This document shows, in pieces, positions 8,771 through 17,760 of a stretch of 64,000 nucleotides of DNA. The stretch's first letter is position 1, and each line of letters opens with the position of its first letter. The DNA is from CAZGKW01 sp964526295 (GTDB lineage: Bacteria > Planctomycetota > Phycisphaerae > FEN-1346). The position numbers and the translations under genes are program-made. Where the stretch lies: contig CAZGKW010000003.1 of the NCBI GenBank assembly GCA_964526295.1, positions 107,194 to 171,193 on the forward strand, read 5' to 3'. The notes below the pieces were generated by a model. That model saw only the letters and a program-made list of their open reading frames with translations. It had not been told where the DNA came from and did not search any database.

Positions 8771-8965
8771 ATGACGCATCACGATGACCGCGTTATGCTG
8801 AAGCCCGCCGCGGCGGCGAAGTTTTTGGGCGTCGGGCCGGAGGGCCTGGCCGCGGCCGAGCGGGACGGCCTGCCGCGTATCACGGTAGGTCGTGCCGTTC
8901 GCTACCGGCGAAGCGACCTATCGCGCCGGCTCGCCGCCGGACGAGATGAGCATCCTACGCGGTAG
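8771..8965 (+). CDS. AlpA/excisionase-like HTH protein 2
   Basis: This 64-residue paralog of the protein at 3506 has the same MTHHD start, LKPAAAAKFLGVGPEGLAAAERDGLPRITVGRAVRYRRSDL in place of the first copy's HTH, and near-identical DNA around the ATG. The first helix has lost charged residues (RREAAAF versus PAAAAKF), so its DNA specificity may differ or it may be degenerating. It is the last gene before the right end of the element, which fits a role in excision control. Confidence 0.75.
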   Translation: MTHHDDRVMLKPAAAAKFLGVGPEGLAAAERDGLPRITVGRAVRYRRSDLSRRLAAGRDEHPTR

Positions 8966-9018
8966 GCGGTACGAACGGGAGAAGCAAAGCCACGGGGGGG
9001 ATCGGCGGAGCGACGAAT

Positions 9019-9041
9019 CAAGTGGCCATTTTGGCCACTTG
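9019..9041. promoter_or_regulatory. Perfect 10-bp hairpin near the right element end
   Basis: CAAGTGGCCA, a TTT loop, then TGGCCACTTG. It lies 54 bases after the second AlpA-like gene. There is no T-run on the plus strand after it; on the minus strand it would be preceded, not followed, by T residues. So it is a weak terminator, and it may instead be an operator or protein site at the element end. Confidence 0.5.
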
Positions 9042-9054
9042 AAAACCGCCGAGC

Positions 9055-9074
9055 TATAGCACCGGGCTAGCACC
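9055..9074. promoter_or_regulatory. TAGCACC motifs, candidate integrase arm sites (right end)
   Basis: TATAGCACC (9055-9063) and GCTAGCACC (9066-9074) repeat the core seen four times at the left end (1854-1909). They sit 68 bases inside the right att repeat. Confidence 0.45.
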
Positions 9075-9141
9075 GGGGCCAACGCGCGTGACGACAGAGA
9101 GCGGGGCCGCGACGTAACTGTCGCGGCCCCAAGGCTTTACG

Positions 9142-9217
<76 letters not shown>

Positions 9218-9411
9218 ACGGGTCGCCGTATTCTAACGCGCCTCGGCCGAGCGTCAAGTCTGTGCCGCGACAGCCCCGCCCCACCCGGAATACAGAAGCA
9301 AGAACGGCGCAGCGACGCGCCGCTCAGGCAGCGGTCGGAGGGCATCTCGTCGGCGACCGCGCAGGCCTTGCCGGAGGCGGCGACTCGCCCGGCCCGCTGT
9401 GTGGCCGGCGC

Positions 9412-10740
9412 TCATCCGTCGAGGGTCCACCCCGGACGGTAGTCGCGGCCCAGCAGGTCCTGCCCCTCGGCGCTGTTCGTGATACGGCCGGCCCGGCCGT
9501 CGTAGGCGAGCTTCGTCCCGGCCCGGTAGGCCACCAGCCCGAGGCACATCATCTCGGCCATCCGACCGTTGTAATCGAAATCGCACGAAGTCTTCAAGTC
9601 GCCCTTGCAGGCGTCGATCCACTCCTTCTGGAAGTGGCCGACCGGCGGGATGAGGTCCTCCTCTTCCCGCGGCCTGTAGTAGGTCATGTCGGCGTCCACG
9701 CCGTGCGGCAGGACCATGCGCGACCCGAAATCGGCGATCAGGAACCCCTTGGACCCCTTGAACATCGCCCCGTGCCCGATCTTGTTCAAATCGACATAGC
9801 CCCTGGGCGACCGCGGCATGGCCCCGCCCTGGTACCACGTCACGAGCACGGCCGGCCGCCAGTCGTTGGCGGGCACCTCGAACGTGGCGGCCAACTTGAC
9901 GGGGGTGACCTCGGGGTTGAACGGGTCGCCGGTGGCCTCGGCGGACGTGGGCAGGTCGGCGTCGAGGGCGTTCCACGCCAGGTCCATCGTGTGGGCCCCC
10001 ATGTCGCCAACCTGGCCGCTGCCAAAATCCCAATACATGTTCCAATGCAGGCAGTTCGCGCCGGGCTTGCCCCCGAAGTAGGCCGGGCTGTACGGGTGGA
10101 AGGGCGACGGCCCGATCCAGAGGTCGTAATGGAGGGCCTTCGGGGGGGACCCCTCGGCCGGCGGATAGCCGGACCGGCGGATCTGGCGGTTGCCCCAGGC
10201 GTGGGCCTGGCTCAGCTCGCCGATGGCGCCGTCGATAATCAACTCGCGGACCCGGGCGAAATTGGGGTTCGCGTGCCGCTGCGTCCCCACCTGCGTCGCC
10301 AGCTTATGCCGGTCCTTCAGATACGTCTCGCGGACGACGCGGCATTCCTCGACGCTGTTTCCGAGCGGCTTCTCGCAGTAGACGTGGAGCCCGCGGTTCA
10401 TCGCCCAGTTCGCGACGAAGGCGTGGGTGTGGTCGGTCGTGCAACAGACGACGGCGTCGAGGTCTTTCTGCTCGAGGCATTTGCGCCAGTCGACGTAATG
10501 TCTGGCCTTGGGGAACGTCTTGGCGGCCAGGGCGAGGTGCCTCTCGTCGACGTCGCACAGGGCGACGACGTTCTCGTCCCGGAGGGCCCCGTGATGGGCC
10601 TTGCCGCGCCCCCACGCGCCGATCAGGGCGACGTTCAGCTTATTGCTGGGGACGTCCGCGCCGCCGAGGACGTGGCGCGGCAGGACGAGCCAGCCGGCGC
10701 CCGCGCCGGCGGCGGTCTTCAGGAATTGGCGTCGCTGCAT
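9412..10740 (-). CDS. Gfo/Idh/MocA family oxidoreductase, Tat-exported
   Basis: The 442-residue protein starts with a twin-arginine signal (QRRQFLKTAAGAGAGW), then the Rossmann domain (LNVALIGAWGRGKAHHGAL) and the cofactor-contact motif EKPLGNSVEECR typical of NAD(P)-dependent Gfo/Idh/MocA dehydrogenases. Tat export fits folding with its nucleotide in the cytoplasm. Members act on sugars or their derivatives; the substrate is unknown. AGGAG lies 9 bases before the ATG. The gene runs divergently from the PQQ-repeat gene; the 290 bases between them hold no gene. Confidence 0.93.
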   Translation of the reverse strand: MQRRQFLKTAAGAGAGWLVLPRHVLGGADVPSNKLNVALIGAWGRGKAHHGALRDENVVALCDVDERHLALAAKTFPKARHYVDWRKCLEQKDLDAVVCCTTDHTHAFVANWAMNRGLHVYCEKPLGNSVEECRVVRETYLKDRHKLATQVGTQRHANPNFARVRELIIDGAIGELSQAHAWGNRQIRRSGYPPAEGSPPKALHYDLWIGPSPFHPYSPAYFGGKPGANCLHWNMYWDFGSGQVGDMGAHTMDLAWNALDADLPTSAEATGDPFNPEVTPVKLAATFEVPANDWRPAVLVTWYQGGAMPRSPRGYVDLNKIGHGAMFKGSKGFLIADFGSRMVLPHGVDADMTYYRPREEEDLIPPVGHFQKEWIDACKGDLKTSCDFDYNGRMAEMMCLGLVAYRAGTKLAYDGRAGRITNSAEGQDLLGRDYRPGWTLDG

Positions 10741-11031
10741 GAGAAAAAGCTCCTGCCGCATACCGGGTGCCGGTGCGACCTCACGGTTCTCCTCGCGCCT
10801 CCGAACGAACGGCCGGGCGAGGGCACGGCGGCCCGAGACGGCCTCCACCCATAGGAACCGGCCGACGGCCCCGTTGTAACGCGAATAACCGGCCAAGTCC
10901 AAAGCCGAAAACCCGGAAGGCCGCGGCCCGAGGCCCGGAATCGGCGGGCCCGGCCTTGATGGCGTGCGCCGGTGCCGCTCTAATGGCGGCGGCGGATGGG
11001 TCCGCCGCCGGGGGGGGGCCGAGGAAGTCCC

Positions 11032-12219
11032 GTGAGAGCCCAAGCGATCCTGTGGCTTGCCGTGCTCCTGGGCGCGGCGACGGCGGCGACGGCCGGCGAC
11101 TGGCCCTGCTATCGCGGTCCGACGCGCGACTCGGTCTCGGCCGAGACGGACTGGTCGCGCGACTGGTCCGCCCACCCGCCGCGGGTCTTGTGGAAGAAGA
11201 ACGTCGGGACGGGCTTCTCGTCGATCGCCGTCGCCGGGGGCACGGCCTACACCCTTGGCAACCGCGACGGGACGGACACGCTCTGGGCCCTCGACGCCGA
11301 CACGGGCGCGGTCCGCTGGCAATATCGCTACGCCTGCGAGCTGGACCCGCTTCGGCACGAGGGCGGCCCCAAGGCGACGCCCACGGTGGACGACGGGCGG
11401 GTCTACACCGTGAGCATCGAGGGCGACCTGTTCTCGTTCGACGCCGAGGCCGGCCGCATCCTCTGGCGGGCCAATCTCGGCGAGGTCACCGGCACCCCCC
11501 GGCCGATGTACGGCCACGCGGCCTCGCCGCTCGTCGTGGGAAACCTGCTGGTCCTGAACGCGGGCGGCGGCGGGGCGGCCCTCGATAAGCAGACCGGCCG
11601 CCTCGTGTGGAAGTCCGACGCCGAGCGTCCGGGGCACGCCTCGCCCCTGGCGCTCGGCCGGACCGTCGTCATCCTGACGAAATACGAGTGGAAGCGGCTC
11701 GACCCGGCCTCCGGCAAGGTGGCCTGGACCCAGGACTTCGGCGACCGGCCCGGGCGGATGTACCACCTCGTCGATCCGCTGATCGTCGGACGCAACCTCT
11801 TCATCACGGCGAGCTACGCCAGCCGGTGCGCCCTCGTCCGGGCCGACGACGGCCGCAAGCTGTGGCAGGACCTGGGCCTCGTCTCGAAGGTGCTGAACCC
11901 GATCGCCGTCGACGGCCACATCGTCGGCAGTCACCAGGAACGGTCGTTCCGCTGCGTGGACCCGGCGACGGGCGAGGTGAAGTGGGAGAGGCCTTTCGCC
12001 GGCAGCCCCCTGCTCGTGGGCGGGGACTGCCTGATCCTGACGACCGATGGCGAGCTGATCCTGGCCGACGTCGGCCCCGAGGCCTACCGCGAGCGGGCTC
12101 GCGTGCGGGCCCTGACGGGTAAGTGCTGGACGACACCGGCCTTCGCAAACGGTCGGTTGTACGCCCGGAATGCGGCAGGGGACCTCGTCTGCCTGGACCT
12201 TCGGAAGCCGGAAGAGTGA
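11032..12219 (+). CDS. Exported PQQ-repeat beta-propeller protein
   Basis: This 395-residue BamB-like/quinoprotein-like protein begins with a signal peptide (RAQAILWLAVLLGAATAATA) and then GDWPCYRGPTRDSVS, a lead common in planctomycete PQQ-repeat proteins. Repeats of the form LWALDADTGAVRWQ, LFSFDAEAGRILWRA, RLDPASGKVAWTQ and RCVDPATGEVKWER mark the propeller blades. No obvious PQQ-dependent dehydrogenase active site is visible, so it is more likely a binding or scaffold protein. A GTG start at 11032 is chosen because GAGGAAG precedes it and the signal peptide begins there. Confidence 0.88.
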   Translation: MRAQAILWLAVLLGAATAATAGDWPCYRGPTRDSVSAETDWSRDWSAHPPRVLWKKNVGTGFSSIAVAGGTAYTLGNRDGTDTLWALDADTGAVRWQYRYACELDPLRHEGGPKATPTVDDGRVYTVSIEGDLFSFDAEAGRILWRANLGEVTGTPRPMYGHAASPLVVGNLLVLNAGGGGAALDKQTGRLVWKSDAERPGHASPLALGRTVVILTKYEWKRLDPASGKVAWTQDFGDRPGRMYHLVDPLIVGRNLFITASYASRCALVRADDGRKLWQDLGLVSKVLNPIAVDGHIVGSHQERSFRCVDPATGEVKWERPFAGSPLLVGGDCLILTTDGELILADVGPEAYRERARVRALTGKCWTTPAFANGRLYARNAAGDLVCLDLRKPEE

Positions 12220-12533
12220 GCGGCGGGACGGAACGGCAGGACGACCGAAGGGGGATGAAAATCAGGCGGCGGCGAGCGGGGGGACACTCAACCGCCGCCC
12301 TTTGCCGGGATACAATCCCGGCTTTTCCTCCAACATTGTTGGCACCTTCGTGCCGCGGGGGCAAGCGCGTTCTTGGCCGATCCGCCGCGTCCCCCCCCCA
12401 CCCGTATGGTCGGGCCCCAAGACAGGCCCGCGCGCGGGCTAGGGGTCTAAACTTTGATGGCCTTTGGGCCCAGAAAGCGTGGAATGGTTGCGGGGATACT
12501 AGGGGAAGTGCTCGTGGGCGTCAAGCGCGTTTT
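12220..12533. other. Gap without a recognisable gene
   Basis: A 314-base convergent gap between the PQQ-repeat gene and the HEAT-repeat gene. It contains a short palindrome (CCAACATTGTTGG around 12331) and G- or C-rich runs, but no strong terminator hairpin with a T-run and no coding pattern that I can support. Confidence 0.5.
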
Positions 12534-13952
12534 TCACCGGCTTCTTGCAGAGCGGGGCGCCGGGGCCTGGCGCCCCTCGAGCCGCTCCGCCCACCAGCTT
12601 TTCCATGCCTCGATGGTCTCGCGGCGTGCGGCCGGGGCGCCCCGCGGGTCGTAGATCCAGGGCTTTCCGGTCAACTCCGACAGGGCCTGGGTGATCTTCT
12701 CTCGGGCCGACTCGCCGGGCCTGTCGAGGGCCCCCACGAGGGCCCCGAGGACGTTCGGTCCGCGGGCGTCCATCCTGGCGAGCACGGTGGCGGCCACGCC
12801 GCGGACCCGCTCGTCCTCATCCTCCAGGAGGGCGGCCAGCCGGGCGACGGTCTCGTGCGTGCGGTGCCCGGCCAGGGCGCGGGCCACCGTCGCCCGGGCC
12901 CGCGGGTCGTCGCTCTCGAGACCCGCCTTCATGACCGCTTCGGGCACCTCGCCCCGGAACACCAGGAACCCCAGCAGGGCCCAGGCGACCAGGCCCGGAT
13001 CGGTGTCGCGCTTGACCCGCTCGATGATGGCCGCGTCCAGCGAGGCGTCTCGCTGCTTCGGGCCGTGATATGCGACGACGTTCCGGACGCCGCGGGAGGG
13101 ATCGTCCAGCAGATCGACGAGGGCCCGGACGGCCCGGGGCTCGCGGATGTCCGCCAGCGCGGCGGCCATCCACAGGCGCGAGTGGTCCGGCCGGTCGCGC
13201 TTCGCCACGGCTGCGATCAGCGTCGGCAAGATGGGCGGCCCCAGCCGGACGGCTTCGTCATGGGCCCGCTTCGCCGAGAACGCATCGCGGTCGAACTGCT
13301 TCAGCAGGTACGCGTCGCGCTCCTCGACGGACATCTTCCCCAAGTCCGGGGCGGCGACGTCGACCGCCAGGGCGTCGGTCGGCACGACGAGCGGCCGGCC
13401 CGAGGCCTGCGGCAGGCAGAGCGTGAACTTCGCCACGGCCTTGCCGGGCGCCAGAAGCTTGCCCCACGTCCCGGCCGGTTCCGGCATGGGGCCGCCCTCC
13501 CCTTTCAGGTACGCCGTCAGCAGTGCCCGCGCGTGCTCCGAACTGTAGGCTTTCGCGCCGGCCAGGTCGATCGGCTCGAAGTGGATGACCTCGCCGGTGG
13601 ACCCGTCGGGCGACTGCGTCCGGCGAGGCTCCTTCAGGTGCACCCTCTCGCTGTAATAGCCGACGCTGTCGTCGCCGGCCTTCTGGACGATCAGGAACCA
13701 GCCGAAGACATCGTCGACGGGGCCGAGCCGGGCCGGCGGCGAGCCGACCGTCGTCAGGGCCACGCGAAAGCGGACCGGTCCCCCGACGGTCGCCCGGCCC
13801 TCGGTCACGAGGGCCGCCTGGAGCCCGCCGATGGGCCGGCCCCACGAGAGGTCGTCGGCCCGCACGCCGGCCGCCATAGCGTCGAGCAGCACCATCAGGG
13901 CGAGACCGGCCGACCAGCGACGTGCCTGTCCGATGAAGCCCATGGCCTCCAT
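12534..13952 (-). CDS. Exported HEAT-repeat protein
   Basis: This protein of about 472 residues has an N-terminal signal sequence (QARRWSAGLALMVLLDAMAAGVRA). Its N-terminal half is a beta-type region of unknown fold (GPVRFRVALTTVGSPP). The C-terminal half consists of HEAT/PBS-type repeats (RLWMAAALADIREPRAVRAL, RATVARALAGHRTHETVARL, RVRGVAATVLARMDARG). Such proteins are common in planctomycetes and probably bind partners. The ATG at 13952 is the first in frame before the signal; another at 13943 is possible. Confidence 0.75.
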   Translation of the reverse strand: MEAMGFIGQARRWSAGLALMVLLDAMAAGVRADDLSWGRPIGGLQAALVTEGRATVGGPVRFRVALTTVGSPPARLGPVDDVFGWFLIVQKAGDDSVGYYSERVHLKEPRRTQSPDGSTGEVIHFEPIDLAGAKAYSSEHARALLTAYLKGEGGPMPEPAGTWGKLLAPGKAVAKFTLCLPQASGRPLVVPTDALAVDVAAPDLGKMSVEERDAYLLKQFDRDAFSAKRAHDEAVRLGPPILPTLIAAVAKRDRPDHSRLWMAAALADIREPRAVRALVDLLDDPSRGVRNVVAYHGPKQRDASLDAAIIERVKRDTDPGLVAWALLGFLVFRGEVPEAVMKAGLESDDPRARATVARALAGHRTHETVARLAALLEDEDERVRGVAATVLARMDARGPNVLGALVGALDRPGESAREKITQALSELTGKPWIYDPRGAPAARRETIEAWKSWWAERLEGRQAPAPRSARSR

Positions 13953-14072
13953 GCTACCGACAGACCGTCTGGGCGGCAAGCTCGGACCGCCCGGTCGCCA
14001 ACTCGCGTCAAAGCCCTTGCCCGAGTGAACGTCCGCGCGGTACAAACGTCCAATACCGCAAAGGGAAACAAC

Positions 14073-15392
14073 GTGCGCCCGGCGCTGTCGGCCATCCTGG
14101 TTCTCACAACCACCGCATCATCGGTGCCGGCCGGCGAGACCTTCTCTCTGACCCACGTGGCGGCCGGCGATCAGGCCCAGCCCATCCTCCAGATGACGAT
14201 GCGTGGCGTGGGCGGCACGGACGAGAAGCCGGCCGGCCTGACCGGTCCTCCCGAGGCCAAGCCCGACACGGTCCGCTATTTCCGTCTGCCGGTCGAGGAG
14301 AAGCCGCCCTGGGCGGCCGTCGTCGCCGGGACGCCCCCGAAGCTTTACGTCGACGCGGACGCCGACTTCGATCTTTCCGACGAGACGCCGATCGAGGAGA
14401 CGGCGGAGGGCGGCCCAGCCGTCTTCGCCTCCGTCGCGCTCTCGGGCGCGACGGGGGCCCGCGCTCGCATCCGCAGCATGAAGGGGCCCGGGAGCAACGA
14501 GCTTCCTTTGTACCTTCTGATCGGTCCGGCCGGCTACGTCGCGGGCGAGGCATCCCTGGGTGGGAAGACCTACCGGGTCGGCTTCGTCGACGGCAACCTG
14601 AACGGGCGCTACAACGATGCCGTCGACCTGGACCGGGGGTTCGGCGACGCCGATATCGCGCTGGTGGACCTCGACGGGGACGGGCAGTTCGATAGACCGA
14701 GTCCGCCGTTCGACGCCATCGAGATGACGCCGCTGGCCCGCGGCACAAGAATCGACAGCGGCTACTACCGATTCGACGTCGCACCGGACGGCACGAGCGT
14801 CCGTGTCGCGAAGATGGGGCCCGAGTTCGGGACGCTCGACCTGGGCGGGCCGGACGTCGAGATGATCGTCATGTCGGACTTCGGGTACCAGGCGGTCCGG
14901 GCTGTCGACGGCAAGGCTCGCGTGCCCGCGGGGCGCTACCTGTGCCTGATGCTGCGTCTGACGCGGACCGACGAGGACGGGGCCGGGTGGGTGCTGAGCG
15001 GGCGGGGCGGCGAGAAGCTGGGCCGGTTCCGCGTCGAGGCGGACCAGACCTTCAAGGTGGAAGCCGGCCCGCCGCTGACGGCCGCGACGACGGTCCACAA
15101 GCAGCCGGGCGGGGCGGTCCTGATCGGCTTCGCCCTCCGCGGGACCGGAGGAGCCGAATACGCGCCCGGGGCCGAGAAGGACGGGCGGATGCTGCCCGCC
15201 CCGACGTTCGAGATCGTCGACGAAGCCGGCAAGGTGGTCCACACAGGCAAGTTCGAGTATGCGTGAGGCGGAACGTGCCGGCACTCGTGGCGAGTGCCGC
15301 AGGACTTCAAGGCCCGGTTCAAGGTCCGTGTCAAGCCGAGTCTCGGGCCCTTCCCGTGGCGGCCCGACGAGGCGTGGCACACGGTCGCCTAG
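14073..15392 (+). CDS. Candidate selenoprotein A: exported protein with in-frame UGA and conserved tail
   Basis: The GTG start (AAAGGGA upstream) opens a signal peptide (ALSAILVLTTTASSVPA). The body has Asp-rich loops resembling calcium sites (DADADFDLSDE ~90, DGNLNGRYND ~172, DLDGDGQFD ~200). The frame meets TGA at 15264-15266 (codon 398) after GKFEYA and continues in the same frame for 41 codons to TAG: GGTCRHSWRVP, then FK..F.V, LGPF and W..DEAWH. The paralog at 18825 has TGA at the same place, the same tail length and 23 of 41 identical residues. A 9-bp stem-loop follows the TGA. With selA, selB, selD and tRNA-Sec nearby, the UGA is read as selenocysteine (inference). Function unknown; U-G-G-T-C may be a redox pair. 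Confidence 0.85.
15279..15299 (+). promoter_or_regulatory. Putative bacterial SECIS of selenoprotein A
   Basis: A perfect 9-bp stem CGGCACTCG / CGAGTGCCG with loop UGG. It starts 12 bases after the UGA, with 21 bases between UGA and loop, inside the 16-37 range known for SelB-dependent elements. The stem at 19367 has the same loop and inner pairs with one compensatory C-G to U-A change. Confidence 0.75.
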
Positions 15393-15561
15393 GCCGCGCG
15401 ACCGGCGTGCGATTGGCGCACCGGCGGCGGGGTGCGCGAGGGGGCCCGGCCGCCGAGCCTGCCGACTGTCTCCACCCCTGGACACCCTCGCCCGGCCTGT
15501 TCCCGCTGCCGCGCTTCGAGCACCTTCTAAGGGGGAGACTGGAAGCGAAGGGACGTGACCC

Positions 15562-16875
15562 ATGAATGGCGGAGCCTGTACCGACCCGAACGACCGTGAC
15601 TGCAACGAGACGAACCAGGGGCCGTGCGACGCCTGCTCCCCGTGCGAATCGCAAGGCCGGGCGCCGAGCCCGTCCGAAGAGGCGGCGCGATGTGCGGAGC
15701 CGTCACCGTGCGGCGGCGGGGCAAGCAGCTCGGCGGACGGACCGCTCGCACACTTCAGGCGGATGGTCCCGAACTGCCTCGCCTACGCCGAGGCGGCCAA
15801 GGCCGAGGGCCGCCCCGTAGTCGGCATCCTTTGCGAGTTCACCCCGCGCGAGCTGGTCCTCGCCGCCGGCGCCGTACCGGTCTGCCTGTGCGGCGGGTCG
15901 GTCGAGATGGTTCCGCCGGCCGAGCGGGACCTCCCGACGAACCTCTGCCCCCTCATCAAGTCCACCTACGGCTATCACGTGACCGGGAAGAACCCGTTCC
16001 TGGAGATGGCCGACCTGGTGGTGGCCGAAACGACCTGCGACGGCAAGAAGAAGATGTACGAGCTGATGGCCGAGACGCGGCCGATGCACGTCCTGGAGCT
16101 GACGCAGAAGCAGGACGAAGCGACGGCCTTCGGGCACTGGCTGATAGAGCTCCAGCGGCTCCGTCGGGTCCTGGAACGGAAGTTCCGCGTCGAGATCACC
16201 GACGAGAAGCTCCGCGAAGCGATCCGCGTGATGAACCGCGAGCGGCGACTCCGGCGCGAGATCGCCGCCCTGATGAAGGCCGACGTGCCGCCGCTGACCG
16301 GCCGCGAGGTGATCGACTTCCGGAGCAGCATCTCCGGGGTCGAGGTGGACCTGGCGCAATACGAGCGGGCCCTGGAGGACCTGCCCGGCCGGACGGCCGT
16401 GCCCGACGCCGACTCGCGGGTCCGCGTCCTCATGACCGGCGTGCCGATGGCCCACGGGGCGGAGCGGGTCCTGGAGATCATTGAAAAAGGCGGTGGCCTG
16501 GTGGTCGCCCAGGAGAACTGCACCGGCCTGAAGCCGATCCTGGAGGACGTCCGCAACGGGCGGCGCGACCCGCTTCGGGCCCTCGCCGAGAAGTACTTCC
16601 GGCTGCCCTGCTCGGTCATGACGCCGAACGAGCGGCGAATCGAATCGCTCCGCGACCTGGCCGTCGCGTACCGGGCCGAGGCGGTCATCGAGCTGGTCTG
16701 GCAGGCGTGCCTGACCTACGACGTCGAGTCGGCCCGCGTCAAGCGCCTGGTCGAACGGGAGCTGGATCTGCCGTACCTGCGGATCGAGACGGACTACTCG
16801 CCCTCGGACTCGGCCCGGATCGCCGTCCGCGTCGAGGCCCTGTTCGAGGGCATCCGGCAGTCCCGCTCGGGCTAG
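15562..16875 (+). CDS. 2-hydroxyacyl-CoA dehydratase D-like / double-cubane cluster protein (YjiM/HgdB family)
   Basis: The 437-residue protein carries the family segments GILCEFTPRELVLAAGAVPV, NLCPLIKSTYGY, ETTCDGKKKMYEL and QENCTGLKPILEDV, whose cysteines bind an Fe-S cluster. Together with the ATPase downstream it resembles the YjiM/YjiL pair, in which the ATPase passes very low-potential electrons to a double-cubane [8Fe-9S] protein. A separate A/B dehydratase subunit pair is absent, which favours the double-cubane type over an acyl-CoA dehydratase. The N-terminal ~55 residues form a Cys-rich extension (CNETNQGPCDACSPCESQG). It lies between two candidate selenoprotein genes. Confidence 0.85.
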   Translation: MNGGACTDPNDRDCNETNQGPCDACSPCESQGRAPSPSEEAARCAEPSPCGGGASSSADGPLAHFRRMVPNCLAYAEAAKAEGRPVVGILCEFTPRELVLAAGAVPVCLCGGSVEMVPPAERDLPTNLCPLIKSTYGYHVTGKNPFLEMADLVVAETTCDGKKKMYELMAETRPMHVLELTQKQDEATAFGHWLIELQRLRRVLERKFRVEITDEKLREAIRVMNRERRLRREIAALMKADVPPLTGREVIDFRSSISGVEVDLAQYERALEDLPGRTAVPDADSRVRVLMTGVPMAHGAERVLEIIEKGGGLVVAQENCTGLKPILEDVRNGRRDPLRALAEKYFRLPCSVMTPNERRIESLRDLAVAYRAEAVIELVWQACLTYDVESARVKRLVERELDLPYLRIETDYSPSDSARIAVRVEALFEGIRQSRSG

Positions 16876-16962
16876 GCCACACGAATCCGCCGGCCGGGAC
16901 ACGACGTCCGCGAGACCGCTCAAGCCGGTCCATGCAACCGGTGCCGCAGCACGGAGAGGCGT

Positions 16963-17745
16963 ATGATCGGGGCGGGCATCGACGGGGGGTCGCGGGCCAT
17001 CAAGGTCGTCCTGTGGGACGACGAGCGGCGAGAGACCGTCGGCTCGGGCGTTCGCGACCAGGGAGTGGACCACGACGGGCTGGCACGCGAGCTCTTCGAG
17101 GAAGTGCTCCGGACGAGCCGCCTCGACAGCTCGGACGTCGACCGGATCGTGGCCACCGGCTACACGCGGGCCGGCATCACGTTCGCCGACGCCACGATCA
17201 CCGAGATCACGTGCCACGCCGCCGGCGTCCGCTGCCGCGTCCCGGACGCTGCCACGATCGTCGAGATCGGCGGCCAAGACAGCAAGCTGCTGCGGCTCCG
17301 GCCCGACGGGACGGTCCGCGACTTCGCGATGAACGACCGGTGCGCGGCGGGGACGGGCCGGTTCCTGGAGGTCGTGGCCGCCCGCCTGAAGACCGGCCTG
17401 GAGGGCCTGGGCGAGCTGGCCGAGGCGTCGACATCGCCCGCGCCGGTGAGCAGCATGTGCGTCGTGTTCGCCGAGACGGAGATCATCGGCCTGCTCTCGG
17501 AGGGGACGCCGGTGGAGGACATCGTCGCGGGGGTCCAGAGGTCGATCGCCTCCCGCGTGGCGGGGATGCTCGGCCGCGACGTGGAGCCGCCGGTCGTCTT
17601 CACGGGCGGCGTGGCCCTGGTGCCGGGGATGGCCGAGGCCCTCGAGTCGGTCCTCGGCGTGCCGGTCCGAGTCGCGCCGGGGCCCCAGATGACCGGGGCG
17701 CTGGGGGCGGCGATGCTGGCGTGCCGCCGCCGGGCCGACATGTGA
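16963..17745 (+). CDS. ATP-dependent activase/reductase of the HgdC/BadF/YjiL family
   Basis: This 260-residue ASKHA-fold ATPase has the phosphate-1 loop GAGIDGGSRAIKVVLW, the family motif VEIGGQDSKLLRL, the cluster-binding region NDRCAAGTGRFLE with SSMCVVFAETEII, and the C-terminal VVFTGGVALVPGM. The protein is a homodimer with one [4Fe-4S] cluster and drives ATP-coupled electron transfer to its partner, here the gene 87 bases upstream. The order dehydratase-like protein then activase is that of yjiM-yjiL. Confidence 0.92.
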   Translation: MIGAGIDGGSRAIKVVLWDDERRETVGSGVRDQGVDHDGLARELFEEVLRTSRLDSSDVDRIVATGYTRAGITFADATITEITCHAAGVRCRVPDAATIVEIGGQDSKLLRLRPDGTVRDFAMNDRCAAGTGRFLEVVAARLKTGLEGLGELAEASTSPAPVSSMCVVFAETEIIGLLSEGTPVEDIVAGVQRSIASRVAGMLGRDVEPPVVFTGGVALVPGMAEALESVLGVPVRVAPGPQMTGALGAAMLACRRRADM

Positions 17746-17760
17746 GGACGGCCGGACGCA

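Noticed and set aside
12328..12345. Short CCAACATTGTTGG palindrome as an operator
   Set aside because: Six-base arms in a convergent gap far from a start codon; could easily be chance.
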